Positions 10,956 to 19,648 of a DNA stretch of 64,000 bases are shown here, one piece after another. The notes under the pieces were generated by a model. That model was not told the DNA's origin and searched no databases. It was given only the letters and a program-made list of their open reading frames with translations. A program made the translations under genes and the position numbers. The DNA comes from Pseudomonas sp. GD03919. Its GTDB lineage: Bacteria; Pseudomonadota; Gammaproteobacteria; Pseudomonadales; Pseudomonadaceae. The DNA lies in contig NZ_CP104582.1 of NCBI RefSeq assembly GCF_029814935.1, forward strand, positions 4,030,001 to 4,094,000, given 5' to 3'. Within the stretch, counting starts at the first letter, position 1; each line of letters starts with the position of its first letter.

Positions 10956-12746
10956 ATGTCCTGGGACTCACTTCCCCTCCTGTTCGTCGGCGCCCTGCTG
11001 ATCTGGGTGCTGTATGCCTTCGTTCGCGAGAAATGGAGCCCGGACATAGTCGCCGCTATCGCCGTGGCCGCCTTGCTGGTCAGCCAACTGCTGACGCCGG
11101 GCGAAGTACTCAGCGTGCTGTCCAACTCCGCCCCCGTGACCATCGCCTGCATGTTCGTGCTCTCCGCTGCTCTGGAGCGCACCGGCTGCATCGACGCTCT
11201 CGGCAACTGGCTGGGCAATCTGGTCGGCACCAGCCCGATTCGCGTGCTCACTGGCCTCACCGTCACCGCGTTGGTGGTATCGGCCTGCCTCAACAACACA
11301 CCAGTGGTTGCCATCCTCACCCCGGTGGCCATTGCCCTGGCACGCCGCGCCGGCACTTTGCCGTCCAAGCTGCTGATTCCGCTGTCCTACGCCACCATCC
11401 TCGGCGGCACCCTGACCATGATTGGCACTTCGACCAACATCCTGGTCGACGGTGTCGCACGCAAGGCCGGCATGACGCCCTTCGGCATCTTCGAAATCAC
11501 CGGCGTGGGTCTGGTCATGGCCGCTTTCGGCATGCTCTATCTGCTGACCATCGGCCACCGCCTGCTGCCCGAGCGGGAAACCCTGTCACGCCAGTTGCGC
11601 CCGGACCTGGCGCGTACCTTCATGACCGAGCTGCTGGTACCACACGACTCGCCGATGATCGGCAAGACCCTGCATGAGGCCAATCTCAACGGTGGCAGTG
11701 GCTTGCAGGTACTCAAGCTGTTCCGTGACGAACAGGAACTGACCGCCCCCGGCGCCGACACCCTGCTGGCCAGCGGTGACCGCCTGGTGCTGCACGGTCA
11801 GGTCAAGGATGTGGTGGAACTGCGCGAAAGCGGCCACCTGAGCTTCAACCGTGGCGACGCCTTCGAGACCATCAGCAGCCATGACGTGATCCTCGCCGAG
11901 GCCATAGTCGGGCGTAACTCGCGCTACAGCCACCGCCCCATGCGCGACCTCGACCTCACCGCACGTTACGGCATCGCCGTGCTCGCCGTGCATCGCCAGG
12001 ACGAGAACGTGCAGGGCAACCTCGACGACTTCGAGCTGCAGTTCGGCGACGTGATGCTGGTCGAAGGCACCCCGGCGCAGATCAAGCGCTTCGCCGACAA
12101 CGGCGAGCTGATCAGCCTCAACGCCGTGCAGGAGCGTGCCTTCCGCCGCGACAAGGCGCCCATTGCCATTCTCGCGACCCTGGCCGTGATGCTGCTGGCC
12201 GCCTTCGGCGTGATGCCCATCGAGGGCCTGGCGATCATCGGCGCCGTGACCGTACTGGCTACCCGCTGTCTGGATGTGGAAGACGCCTACAAGGCGGTGG
12301 ACTGGAAGATCCTCAGCCTGATCTTCGGCATGCTGGCCATCAGCATCGCCATGGACAAGGTCGGCCTGGTCAAGCTGCTCGTGGAGAACGTCATGGGCTG
12401 GCTGCCCTGGGCCGGGCCGCTGCTGATGCTGAGCTTCATCTACCTGTTCACCTCGATCCTCACCGAGATGCTGTCGAACAACGCGGTGGCGGTGCTGGTG
12501 ACGCCCATCGCCATCGGCATGGCTCAGCATCTGGGCGTCGATCCGCGCGCCTTCGTGGTCGCGGTGATGTTCGCTGCCAGCGCCAGCTTTGCCACCCCCA
12601 TCGGCTACCAGACCAACACCTTCGTCTACAACGCTGGTGGCTATCGCTTCACCGACTTCATGAAGGTCGGCATTCCGTTGAACCTGCTGCTGTGGGGCGT
12701 GGCAACGCTGGTCATCCCCTGGTTCTTCCCGCTGACGCCGATCTAG
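10956..12746 (+). CDS. SLC13 (DASS) family permease with two TrkA-C domains
   Basis: A 596-residue inner-membrane transporter of the divalent anion:Na+ symporter type. Hydrophobic segments at residues 4-180 and 395-590 flank a soluble insert (about residues 205-385) holding two RCK-C/TrkA-C regulatory domains, each with an LASGDRLVLHG- or LQFGDVMLVEG-like core. Paired SLC13 hairpin motifs are visible: CLNNTPVVAILTP and LTEMLSNNAVAVLVTP. The ATG at 10956 is used because AAGGA lies five bases upstream at 10946-10950. Sulfate, thiosulfate or dicarboxylates are all possible substrates. The next gene, metY, hints at sulfur metabolism but there is no direct proof. Confidence 0.85.
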   Translation: MSWDSLPLLFVGALLIWVLYAFVREKWSPDIVAAIAVAALLVSQLLTPGEVLSVLSNSAPVTIACMFVLSAALERTGCIDALGNWLGNLVGTSPIRVLTGLTVTALVVSACLNNTPVVAILTPVAIALARRAGTLPSKLLIPLSYATILGGTLTMIGTSTNILVDGVARKAGMTPFGIFEITGVGLVMAAFGMLYLLTIGHRLLPERETLSRQLRPDLARTFMTELLVPHDSPMIGKTLHEANLNGGSGLQVLKLFRDEQELTAPGADTLLASGDRLVLHGQVKDVVELRESGHLSFNRGDAFETISSHDVILAEAIVGRNSRYSHRPMRDLDLTARYGIAVLAVHRQDENVQGNLDDFELQFGDVMLVEGTPAQIKRFADNGELISLNAVQERAFRRDKAPIAILATLAVMLLAAFGVMPIEGLAIIGAVTVLATRCLDVEDAYKAVDWKILSLIFGMLAISIAMDKVGLVKLLVENVMGWLPWAGPLLMLSFIYLFTSILTEMLSNNAVAVLVTPIAIGMAQHLGVDPRAFVVAVMFAASASFATPIGYQTNTFVYNAGGYRFTDFMKVGIPLNLLLWGVATLVIPWFFPLTPI

Positions 12747-12868
12747 GGCATAAGCTGCGAATACAATGTTCTAACCCGAGGCCCGTTTCATTGCTCCAGC
12801 GCATTGACCGGGCCTTGTTGCTTTATCCATGCTGCGATCCTTTCAATCTGCCCTGAAGGAACGCGCGC

Positions 12869-14146
12869 ATGAAATTGGAAACACTGGCCATCCACGCTGG
12901 CTACGACCCGGACCCGACCACCAAGGCGGTGGCGGTACCGATCTACCAGACCAGCTCCTTCGCTTTCGACGACACCCAGCACGGTGCCGACCTGTTCGAC
13001 CTGAAAGTCGCCGGCAATATCTACTCGCGCATCATGAACCCGACCAACGCCGTGCTCGAGGAGCGCGTGGCGGCGCTGGAAGGCGGCGTCGGCGCACTGG
13101 CCGTAGCCTCCGGCATGGCCGCCATTACCTATGCCATCCAGAGCGTCGCCGAAGCCGGCGACAACATCGTCTCAGTGGCCAAGCTCTACGGCGGCACCTA
13201 CAACCTGCTGGCCCACACCCTGCCGCGTTTCGGCATCCAGACCCGCTTCGCCGCGCACGATGACATCGCCGCATTGGAAGCGCTGATCGACGACCGCACC
13301 AAGGCGGTATTCTGCGAATCCATCGGCAACCCGACCGGCAATATCGTCGACCTCGCAGCGCTGGCCGACGCGGCGCATCGACATGGCGTGCCGCTGATCG
13401 TCGACAACACCGTGGCCACGCCGATTCTCTGCCGCCCGTTCGAGCATGGCGCGGACATCGTCGTGCACTCGCTGACCAAGTACATCGGTGGCCATGGCAC
13501 CAGCATCGGCGGCATCGTGGTCGACTCCGGCCAATTCCCCTGGGCCGACAACAAGGCGCGCTTCCCGCTGCTCAACACGCCCGATCCCTCCTACCACGGC
13601 GTCACCTACACCGAAGCCTTCGGCCCTGCCGCCTTCATCGGCCGCTGCCGCGTGGTGCCGCTGCGCAACACCGGTGCGGCGCTGTCGCCGTTCAATGCCT
13701 TCCTCATCCTGCAAGGCCTGGAAACCCTGGCCCTGCGCATGGAACGGCACACCGAGAACGCGCTGAAAGTCGCGCAGTACCTGCAAGGCCACCCACAAGT
13801 GGCCTGGGTGAAATACGCGGGCCTGGCCGACCATCCCGAACACGAGCTGGCCCAGCGTTACTTCGGCGGCAAGCCGGCGGCGATCCTCTCCTTCGGCATT
13901 CAGGGCGGGCAGGAGGCTGGCGCGCGCTTCATCGACGCGCTGCAACTGGTGGTGCGCCTGGTCAATATCGGCGACGCCAAGTCGCTGGCCTGCCACCCGG
14001 CGTCCACCACCCACCGCCAGCTCAGCGACGAGGAACTGCAGAAGGCCGGCGTACCGCGCGACATGGTGCGCCTGTCCATCGGCATCGAGCATATCGACGA
14101 TATCCTCGCCGACCTGAGCCAGGCGCTCGAGGCAGCGCGCGGCTGA
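12869..14146 (+). CDS. metY: O-acetylhomoserine sulfhydrylase / aminocarboxypropyltransferase MetY
   Basis: A 425-residue PLP enzyme of the Cys/Met metabolism family that makes homocysteine from an activated homoserine and sulfide. The N-terminus [20 protein letters not shown] is typical of Met[23 protein letters not shown] binds the PLP phosphate from the neighbouring subunit, and the Schiff-base lysine is Lys204 in [26 protein letters not shown] is the conserved C-terminal substrate segment. GAAGGAACG at 12854-12862 supplies the ribosome site. The 425-residue length separates it from the shorter MetZ/MetB/MetC proteins. Confidence 0.93.
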   Translation: MKLETLAIHAGYDPDPTTKAVAVPIYQTSSFAFDDTQHGADLFDLKVAGNIYSRIMNPTNAVLEERVAALEGGVGALAVASGMAAITYAIQSVAEAGDNIVSVAKLYGGTYNLLAHTLPRFGIQTRFAAHDDIAALEALIDDRTKAVFCESIGNPTGNIVDLAALADAAHRHGVPLIVDNTVATPILCRPFEHGADIVVHSLTKYIGGHGTSIGGIVVDSGQFPWADNKARFPLLNTPDPSYHGVTYTEAFGPAAFIGRCRVVPLRNTGAALSPFNAFLILQGLETLALRMERHTENALKVAQYLQGHPQVAWVKYAGLADHPEHELAQRYFGGKPAAILSFGIQGGQEAGARFIDALQLVVRLVNIGDAKSLACHPASTTHRQLSDEELQKAGVPRDMVRLSIGIEHIDDILADLSQALEAARG

Positions 14147-14165
14147 TCGCTTGAAAAGCCGATGT

Positions 14166-14203
14166 TTCGGCTCCAGATAGGTGTCATTGCCGCTGGAGCC
14201 GAA
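14166..14203 (+). promoter_or_regulatory. Hairpin overlapping the trxC ribosome binding site
   Basis: TTCGGCTCCAG (14166-14176) is perfectly complementary to CTGGAGCCGAA (14193-14203), with a 16-base loop. The right arm contains the GGAG (14195-14198) that is the only good ribosome site for the trxC ATG at 14206. Folding would therefore occlude the ribosome site. It could instead be a metY end hairpin that happens to overlap it, but no T tract follows. Confidence 0.5.
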
Positions 14204-14205
14204 TC

Positions 14206-14640
14206 ATGAGCGATCCCCTGCTAATCCCCTGCCCGCACTGCAACGGGCTCAACCGCATTCCCGCCGAACGCCTGGGTGACGCCCCACGCTGTGGTCGCTG
14301 CAAGAGCGAAGTGTTGCCAGGCGTACCCATCACCCTCACGCAGGCCAATTTCGCCAGCCAACTCAAGGGCGACCTGCCGTTACTGGTAGATGTCTGGGCC
14401 AGTTGGTGCGGCCCCTGCCAGTCCTTCGCGCCGACCTTCCAGCAGGCCGCCGTGCAACTGCAAGGGCGCTGCCGACTGGGCAAACTGGACAGCGAAGCCA
14501 ACCCGAATCTGGCCGGGCAACTGGGCATCCGCTCCATTCCAAGCCTGATCCTGTTCAAGGGCGGTGTCGAAGTCGCACGTCAGAGCGGCGCCATGCCGCT
14601 GCCGCAACTGCAGGCCTGGCTGCGCCAGCAGGGTATCTAG
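14206..14640 (+). CDS. trxC: Thioredoxin 2 (TrxC)
   Basis: A 144-residue cytosolic thioredoxin with the N-terminal zinc-binding extension of Trx2: cysteines 9, 12, 29 and 32 form two CxxC pairs (CPHC, CGRC). The catalytic motif WCGPC is at residues 67-71, and the cis-Pro segment SIPSLILFKGG follows. It reduces protein disulfides and is usually tied to oxidative stress responses. It starts 59 bases after metY and may be read from the same transcript. The family call is firm. Confidence 0.94.
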   Translation: MSDPLLIPCPHCNGLNRIPAERLGDAPRCGRCKSEVLPGVPITLTQANFASQLKGDLPLLVDVWASWCGPCQSFAPTFQQAAVQLQGRCRLGKLDSEANPNLAGQLGIRSIPSLILFKGGVEVARQSGAMPLPQLQAWLRQQGI

Positions 14641-14649
14641 CGTGCTTCT

Positions 14650-14712
14650 GTAGCCCGGATGCAATCCGGGGAAGCCGAGGTTCCAGGCATTCCCGGATGG
14701 CATCCGGGCTAC
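14650..14712. repeat. Intergenic palindromic repeat (GTAGCCCGGATGCAATCC type)
   Basis: The outer arms GTAGCCCGGATG...ATCCGGGCTAC are inverted, with a second CCGG core inside each arm. The same family recurs at 51947-52005. It lies directly after trxC and could form a long hairpin that ends or stabilises the transcript. REP-like elements of this kind are common between Pseudomonas genes. Confidence 0.7.
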
Positions 14713-14813
14713 GCCGCCTGAGCACTTCGGTCAGTCACGGCGGTCACTACGGTCAATTGCACGGCAACGCGCAACTCTTAGTCTGGCGGGACGCCCACCC
14801 AAGGAGTCGCACC

Positions 14814-15257
14814 ATGCCGCTACCCGTGGAAATCGCCCGCCAACTCACCGAAGAACAAATCGCCTTCGTCAAACGCAGTGGCCTCAAGGCCGAGGTCCTC
14901 GAGCCTGGGTTCATACGCCTGCGCATGCCGCTGCAAGGCAATCAGAACCACATCGGCAGCATGTACGCCGGCGCCCTGTTCACCCTGGCGGAGATTCCGG
15001 GTGGCGCCCTGTTTCTGACCAGCTTCGATGTCCAACGCTTCTATCCCATCATCAAGGAAATGAACCTGCGCTTTCGCCGTCCGGCCACCGCCGACATTCA
15101 GGTCGAAGCGCGCCTGTCGCCCGAGCAAATCGCTCATCTGCAAGAGCAGGCTAACCAGCAGGGCAAGGCCGAATATGCACTCGAACTGCAGCTGACCGAC
15201 GACAGCGGCGAAGTGGTCGCAGAAAGTCGCGGCCTGTACCAATTGCGTTTACGCTGA
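14814..15257 (+). CDS. Thioesterase-fold protein (DUF4442 / YiiD C-terminal type)
   Basis: A 147-residue hot-dog fold protein. NHIGSMYAGALFTLAEIPGG is the long helix entry seen in PaaI/DUF4442 relatives, and the KEMNLRFRRPATADI strand follows. AAGGAG at 14801-14806 precedes the ATG at 14814. Substrate is unknown; acyl-CoA thioester hydrolysis is the family expectation, but a usual catalytic Asp/Glu pattern is not obvious, so activity is uncertain. Confidence 0.8.
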   Translation: MPLPVEIARQLTEEQIAFVKRSGLKAEVLEPGFIRLRMPLQGNQNHIGSMYAGALFTLAEIPGGALFLTSFDVQRFYPIIKEMNLRFRRPATADIQVEARLSPEQIAHLQEQANQQGKAEYALELQLTDDSGEVVAESRGLYQLRLR

Positions 15258-15300
15258 AGCACGTCGCTGGCGGAGTCGCAATCGGTAACAGTCCCCTACC

Positions 15301-15314
15301 TTGTCACACGTCAA
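15301..15314 (+). promoter_or_regulatory. ANR/FNR-like box upstream of the usp gene
   Basis: TTGTCACACGTCAA matches the TTGAT-N4-ATCAA consensus in its TTG and CAA ends and in overall dyad form. An AATAAA-type -10 hexamer lies at about 15339-15344, which puts the box centre near -41.5 of a start at about 15349. That is the normal class II position for this activator. Confidence 0.5.
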
Positions 15315-15378
15315 AAGAGCGGCTATCAGAACAGGCACAATAAAATTGCCGAGGGGTATCGGCAGGAGAGCCGCCACC

Positions 15379-16176
15379 ATGTTCAATCACATCCTCATCG
15401 CTCATGACTTGCGCGACACCGCCGACATGGCGCTATGCCGCGCCACTCAGCTGGCCCGGCAACATGGCGCCCGCCTGACCATCCTGCATGTGCTGGACCC
15501 GAGCCAGAGCAGCGAACAGCACGAAAAGGCGCGCCAGGCGCTGGATCGCAGCCTGACGCAATATGCACCACCGGGCACCGAACTGCGCATGCTCAGCGGC
15601 AAGCCTTCGGAAGTAGTACTGCAACAGGTGCAGGACAGTGGCTGCGACCTGCTGGTGCTGGGCGGGCATCATAAACGCCACGACTTCTTCTCCGGCACCA
15701 GTCTCGACCGCATCGCCCGCCGCTGCACCGTGCCCTTGCTGCTGGTCGCGCGTAACGACTTCAACCCTTATCAGCGAGCGCTGGCTGCCATCGACTTCTC
15801 CCTGTGCGCCTGCAGTGCGCTGGAGCGGGCTTACCACCTGCTACCTGGCGATGCCGAACTGCATGCCCTGCACGTTTTCGAGCCCGACAAGGGCACGCCA
15901 CAGGAAGTCGAGCTGCAATTGCAGACCCAGCGGAGCCTGATTGATCAGTTATTGCACGACGAAGCACAGAAACTGCCAGCGGGCGGCCCAAGACTGAGCC
16001 ATGAAGTGCTGCAAGGTGGCATCCTGCGCAGCCTGCAGGAGCAGATCAAGACACGTCGCGGCGAACTGCTGGTACTCGGCAGCCACGGCCGCAGCGCCTT
16101 CTCCCAGGCACTGCTGGGCAGCCTGGCGCAGCACTTCCTGCACAAGGCGCCGTGCGACGTGTTCGTCGTGCGTTGA
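15379..16176 (+). CDS. Tandem universal stress protein (two UspA domains)
   Basis: A 265-residue cytosolic protein made of two Usp domains (about residues 1-135 and 136-265). The first opens MFNHILIAHDLRDTADMALC and holds LVLGGHHKRHDFFSGTSLDRIAR. The second carries the complete ATP-binding pattern G-2x-G-9x-G-S in LGSHGRSAFSQALLGSLA. AGGAGAG at 15364-15370 serves the ATG at 15379; an upstream in-frame ATG-free extension to 15301 overlaps the promoter and is rejected. Usp proteins of this type aid survival under energy or oxygen stress in Pseudomonas, consistent with the ANR-like box upstream. Confidence 0.88.
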   Translation: MFNHILIAHDLRDTADMALCRATQLARQHGARLTILHVLDPSQSSEQHEKARQALDRSLTQYAPPGTELRMLSGKPSEVVLQQVQDSGCDLLVLGGHHKRHDFFSGTSLDRIARRCTVPLLLVARNDFNPYQRALAAIDFSLCACSALERAYHLLPGDAELHALHVFEPDKGTPQEVELQLQTQRSLIDQLLHDEAQKLPAGGPRLSHEVLQGGILRSLQEQIKTRRGELLVLGSHGRSAFSQALLGSLAQHFLHKAPCDVFVVR

Positions 16177-16180
16177 ATCT

Positions 16181-16210
16181 CGCCGTGGTCTGCCTGAGGC
16201 AGCCACGGCG
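16181..16210. terminator. Shared hairpin between convergent usp and parA-like genes
   Basis: CGCCGTGG (16181-16188) pairs with CCACGGCG (16203-16210), and CTGCC/GGCAG continues the stem inside with one bulged T and a TGA loop. It lies between two convergent genes and could stop transcription from both sides. No T run is present. Confidence 0.5.
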
Positions 16211-16229
16211 CTTGGTCAGACTTAGCCGT

Positions 16230-17000
16230 TCAACTGGCGTTGAGCAGGTCGTGCAGCTCGACGAACTGCTGCGTCAGCTTGTGCCGTGCATCGAGATGAA
16301 TCAGCGGCGTGCAGACCTGGTGCGATTCACGCATCTTCACCGAACTCATCAGATTCACCGGTAGTACCGGCAGCCCTTCGGCGATCAGCTCGTCCAGCAA
16401 CTGCTGTGGCAAGGTGGCGCGCGGCTGAAACTGGTTGACCACGATACCCTCCACCTCAAGCGCCTCGTTGTGATCCTCCTTGAGCTCCTCGATCTCGGCC
16501 AGCAGACCATACAGGGCGTTGCGCGAAAAGCTGTCACAGTCAAAGGGGATCAGCACACGATCCGCCGCGATCAGCGCAGAAACCGTATAGAAGTTCAGCG
16601 CCGGCGGCGTATCCAGGTAAATGTGATCATAGTCTTCGGCCAGCTCGTCGAGCAGTTTGCGCAGCTTGTTGATCTTGTGCTTCTGCTCAAGCTTGGGCTG
16701 CAACTCGGCCAGCTCGGCGGTGGCCGTAACCACATGCAGGTTATCGAACGGCGTCTCGTAAATATCCACCTTGCCCTTCTTGGCGAACGGGCCGGATGAC
16801 AGCGTCTGCTTGAAGAAGTCGGCGATACCCACGGGAATTTCCTCGCCGGTCAGCCCAGTGAGGTAATGGGTCGAGTTGGCCTGCGCGTCGAGGTCGATCA
16901 GCAGGGTACGATAGCCCTGCGCCGCACTCACTGCCGCAAGATTGCAGGCGATACTGGACTTGCCTACGCCGCCCTTCTGGTTGAACACCACACGCCGCAT
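16230..17000 (-). CDS. Orphan ParA/Soj-family ATPase
   Basis: A 256-residue P-loop ATPase with the deviant Walker A KGGVGKSS at residues 9-16 and DLDAQAN at the Walker A' region. The YLDTPPALNFYTVSALIAAD segment is the Walker B/switch region. GGGAGG precedes the ATG at 17000. ParA-family proteins position DNA or protein cargo by nucleotide-dependent dimerisation on the nucleoid. No parB gene or parS-like repeats lie nearby, so chromosome partitioning is not implied. Cargo is unknown. Confidence 0.85.
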   Translation of the reverse strand: MRRVVFNQKGGVGKSSIACNLAAVSAAQGYRTLLIDLDAQANSTHYLTGLTGEEIPVGIADFFKQTLSSGPFAKKGKVDIYETPFDNLHVVTATAELAELQPKLEQKHKINKLRKLLDELAEDYDHIYLDTPPALNFYTVSALIAADRVLIPFDCDSFSRNALYGLLAEIEELKEDHNEALEVEGIVVNQFQPRATLPQQLLDELIAEGLPVLPVNLMSSVKMRESHQVCTPLIHLDARHKLTQQFVELHDLLNAS

Positions 17001-17094
17001 CGCACACCTCCCTAAGCCTGAATGACCTTGGATTCTATGCAAAGGCTGTGACAAGCGCGAGGCGTTTGGTCATGCACTGACTAGCAAAAGCCAG

Positions 17095-17114
17095 GAGGCC
17101 ACCGCGATGGCCTC
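17095..17114 (-). terminator. Candidate terminator after hemE
   Basis: On the minus strand GAGGCCA and TGGCCTC form a 7-bp stem with a 6-base loop, 17 bases past the hemE stop. CTGGCTTTTGC follows, a short T tract. Confidence 0.5.
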
Positions 17115-17130
17115 TGCAAACCGCCAGCTA

Positions 17131-18198
17131 TCAGCAGTGATATTGCGCAGACAGTTCGTGCACAGCCTCGAAGAAGGCTGCCGCGTTGGCGGGGTCGACT
17201 TCCGGGGTGATGCCATGGCCGAGGTTGAACACGTGACCGCTGCCGGCACCATAGGCGGCCAGAATGCGCGCCACCTCGGCACGAATCGCTGCCGGCTTGG
17301 CGTAGAGCACCGCCGGATCCATATTACCTTGCAGAGCGACCTTGGCACCGACACGGGCACGGGCGCTGCCGATGTCGCACGTCCAGTCCAGGCCCAGCGC
17401 CTCAGCGCCGGTGTCCGCCAGGGATTCGAGCCACAGGCCACCACCCTTGGTGAACAGGATCACTGGCACACGACGCCCGTCGTGCTCGCGGATCAGGCCA
17501 TCGACGATCTTCTTCATGTAGGCCAGGGAGAACTCCTGGTAAGCCGCAGCCGACAGCGCGCCACCCCAGGAATCGAAGATCTGTACCGCCTGCGCCCCGG
17601 CCAGGATCTGCCCGTTGAGATAAGCAGTGACCGACTGCGCCAGCTTGTCGAGCAGCGCGTGCAAGGCTTGCGGGTTGTCGTAGAGCATGGCCTTGGTCTT
17701 GCGGAAGTCCTTCGACGAACCGCCTTCGACCATGTAGGTGGCCAGCGTCCACGGACTGCCGGAGAAGCCGATCAGCGGCACGCGGCCACCCAGCTCGCGG
17801 CGAATGGTGCGCACGGCGTCCATCACGTAGCCCAGATCCTTCTCCGGATCCGGCACCGGCAGCGCCTCGATGTCGGCCAGGCTGCTGACCACTTTCTTGA
17901 AACGCGGGCCTTCGCCGGTCTCGAAGTACAGGCCCTGGCCCATGGCATCGGGAATGGTGAGGATGTCGGAGAACAGAATCGCCGCGTCCAGTTGCGGGTA
18001 GCGATCCAGCGGCTGGATGGTGACCTCGCAGGCCAGCTCCGGGTTCTTCATCAGGCTCACGAAGTCGCCGGCCTTGGCCCGAGTCGCACGGTACTCCGGC
18101 AGATAGCGGCCGGCCTGGCGCATCATCCAGATCGGCGTGACATCCACGGGTTGCTTGAGCAGGGCACGAAGGAAGCGGTCGTTCTTCAGGGCGGTCAT
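17131..18198 (-). CDS. hemE: Uroporphyrinogen decarboxylase
   Basis: A 355-residue cytosolic enzyme that decarboxylates uroporphyrinogen III to coproporphyrinogen III in heme synthesis. The active-site region [25 protein letters not shown] is present near residue 20-45, followed by [17 protein letters not shown] with the conserved catalytic Asp. [17 protein letters not shown] is also typical. The ATG at 18198 gives [14 protein letters not shown] and the family's length; an upstream in-frame ATG at 18255 would run into the cyn terminator. Confidence 0.96.
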   Translation of the reverse strand: MTALKNDRFLRALLKQPVDVTPIWMMRQAGRYLPEYRATRAKAGDFVSLMKNPELACEVTIQPLDRYPQLDAAILFSDILTIPDAMGQGLYFETGEGPRFKKVVSSLADIEALPVPDPEKDLGYVMDAVRTIRRELGGRVPLIGFSGSPWTLATYMVEGGSSKDFRKTKAMLYDNPQALHALLDKLAQSVTAYLNGQILAGAQAVQIFDSWGGALSAAAYQEFSLAYMKKIVDGLIREHDGRRVPVILFTKGGGLWLESLADTGAEALGLDWTCDIGSARARVGAKVALQGNMDPAVLYAKPAAIRAEVARILAAYGAGSGHVFNLGHGITPEVDPANAAAFFEAVHELSAQYHC

Positions 18199-18245
18199 GG
18201 CGGCATCCGGCGAAAAAAGTGCGGGCATTTTCGCAGAGCGCAAAA

Positions 18246-18275
18246 CAAAAGGCACGGCGGGTGCCGTGCCTTTTG
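18246..18275 (-). terminator. Terminator of the cyn operon
   Basis: CAAAAGGCACGGC (18246-18258) and GCCGTGCCTTTTG (18263-18275) form a perfect 13-bp stem with a 4-base loop. It lies 28 bases past the cynS stop. On the minus strand the second arm ends in TTTTGTTTTG, a proper rho-independent layout. It insulates hemE from the cyn genes. Confidence 0.85.
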
Positions 18276-18302
18276 TCCATCGCGACGATATGCCGCGACG
18301 AT

Positions 18303-18743
18303 TTACCAGCTGCGGTAGGGCAGGAACTTGCCGTTGAGCACGATCTGCACACGGTCGCCCTTGGGGCCGGCGACGCGGGAAATGTCCATGCTGAAGTCGA
18401 TGGCGCTCATGATGCCGTCGCCGAATTCCTCGTGGATCAGCTCCTTGATGGTCTCGCCGTAGACGTTAATCATCTCGTAGAAGCGGTAGATCAACGGGTC
18501 AGTCGGCACGGCCTTGTCCCAGTGCTTGTGTGGGAACGCCTGCAGTGCGGTGGAGACCTCCGCCGGCAATTCGAGCATCTCGCACAGGGCATCTGCCTGC
18601 GCCTTGGGCATGCTGTTCATGCCCAGGCAGGCGGAGGTCGTCCACACCGGCGACATGCCGATGCCCTGGCCAAGTGCGGCCCAGTCCAGGCCGAGGCGCT
18701 CTTTGGCGGCGGTGATGGTGATGCGCATCTGTTGCTTATCCAT
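18303..18743 (-). CDS. cynS: Cyanate hydratase (cyanase)
   Basis: A 146-residue enzyme that converts cyanate plus bicarbonate to ammonia and CO2, letting the cell use or detoxify cyanate. The catalytic triad is intact: Arg87 and Glu90 in [11 protein letters not shown], and Ser113 in IMSAIDF (Arg96, Glu99, Ser122 in E. coli numbering). The N-terminal helical domain is about ten residues shorter than in E. coli. GAAGGAG precedes the ATG at 18743, which overlaps the end of cynD by eight bases, so translation is likely coupled. It is the last gene of cynABDS. Confidence 0.96.
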   Translation of the reverse strand: MDKQQMRITITAAKERLGLDWAALGQGIGMSPVWTTSACLGMNSMPKAQADALCEMLELPAEVSTALQAFPHKHWDKAVPTDPLIYRFYEMINVYGETIKELIHEEFGDGIMSAIDFSMDISRVAGPKGDRVQIVLNGKFLPYRSW

Positions 18744-19644
18744 GGTGAAACTCCTTCACTGGGGTCAGAGGTAGGACCCTGGCGGCAGGTGCCGGCTCGT
18801 CCAGGGCGGGGTTGATTTCGGGCGGAAAGCCTTGCTCGTCGGCCACGGTGCGGCCGCGCAGCTCGTGCGAGCGGTTCACCAGAAAGTCCACGAGGTGGTT
18901 ACGGATGCGGTAGTACGCCGGCTGATGAATCACTTGGTCACGCTGGCGCGGCCGTGGCAGGTCGATGCGTACCGACTCGGCGATACGCGCCTGCGGGCCA
19001 TTGGTCATCAGCAGGATGCGGTCGGAAAGCAGGATCGCCTCGTCGATGTCATGGGTGATCATGAACACCGTCTGCTGGGTGGCGCTCCAGATCTTGATCA
19101 GCTCGTCCTGGATCACCCCGCGGGTCAGGGCATCCAGCGCGCCGAAGGGCTCATCGAGCAGCAGCAACTTTGGCTGGGTGGCGAAGGCGCGGGCGATGCT
19201 CACGCGCTGGCGCATGCCGCCGGACAGCTGCGCCGGCTTGCGCGCCTCGGAGCCGCCCAGGCCGACCATTTCCAGGTACTTGCGGCTGTGTGCGCGGCAC
19301 TGCTCCTTCGACCACTGGGGAAACCGCGCGCGTACGCCGAATTCGACGTTCTCCAGCGCACTGAGCCAGGGCAGCAGGCTGTAATTCTGGAACACCACGC
19401 CGCGTTCGAGGCTGGGCCCGGCGACTTCCTTGCCGGCCATTTCCAGCGTGCCTTCGCTGAAGCTGTCGAGCCCGGCCAGCGCATTGAGGATGGTCGATTT
19501 ACCACAACCAGAGTGACCGATGATGCAGACGAATTCGCCCTGATCGAGACCGAAGTTGACGTCTTCGAAGACTGTCAGCGGCTCGCTGCCGGGTTGCGGG
19601 AAACGTTTGGCCAGGCGGCGGGCATCGAGAAAGTAGCGGGACAT
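18736..19644 (-). CDS. cynD: Cyanate/nitrate-type ABC transporter ATP-binding protein
   Basis: A 302-residue ATPase of the NrtD/SsuB/TauB family that powers uptake. Walker A GHSGCGKST is at residues 43-51, the signature LSGGMRQR at 140-147, Walker B LLLLDEPFGALD from about 160 and the H-loop in MITHDIDEA. The last roughly 60 residues form a proline-rich tail beyond the usual ATPase fold. AGGAG sits before the ATG at 19644, four bases after the permease stop. Cyanate as substrate is inferred from the downstream cyanase gene; the subfamily also includes nitrate and bicarbonate importers. Confidence 0.92.
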   Translation of the reverse strand: MSRYFLDARRLAKRFPQPGSEPLTVFEDVNFGLDQGEFVCIIGHSGCGKSTILNALAGLDSFSEGTLEMAGKEVAGPSLERGVVFQNYSLLPWLSALENVEFGVRARFPQWSKEQCRAHSRKYLEMVGLGGSEARKPAQLSGGMRQRVSIARAFATQPKLLLLDEPFGALDALTRGVIQDELIKIWSATQQTVFMITHDIDEAILLSDRILLMTNGPQARIAESVRIDLPRPRQRDQVIHQPAYYRIRNHLVDFLVNRSHELRGRTVADEQGFPPEINPALDEPAPAARVLPLTPVKEFHHG

Positions 19645-19648
19645 GACA

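Noticed and set aside
16230..17130. Plasmid-type or chromosomal partition locus
   Set aside because: No parB, no iterated parS-like sites and a conserved chromosomal context; the ATPase is an orphan.
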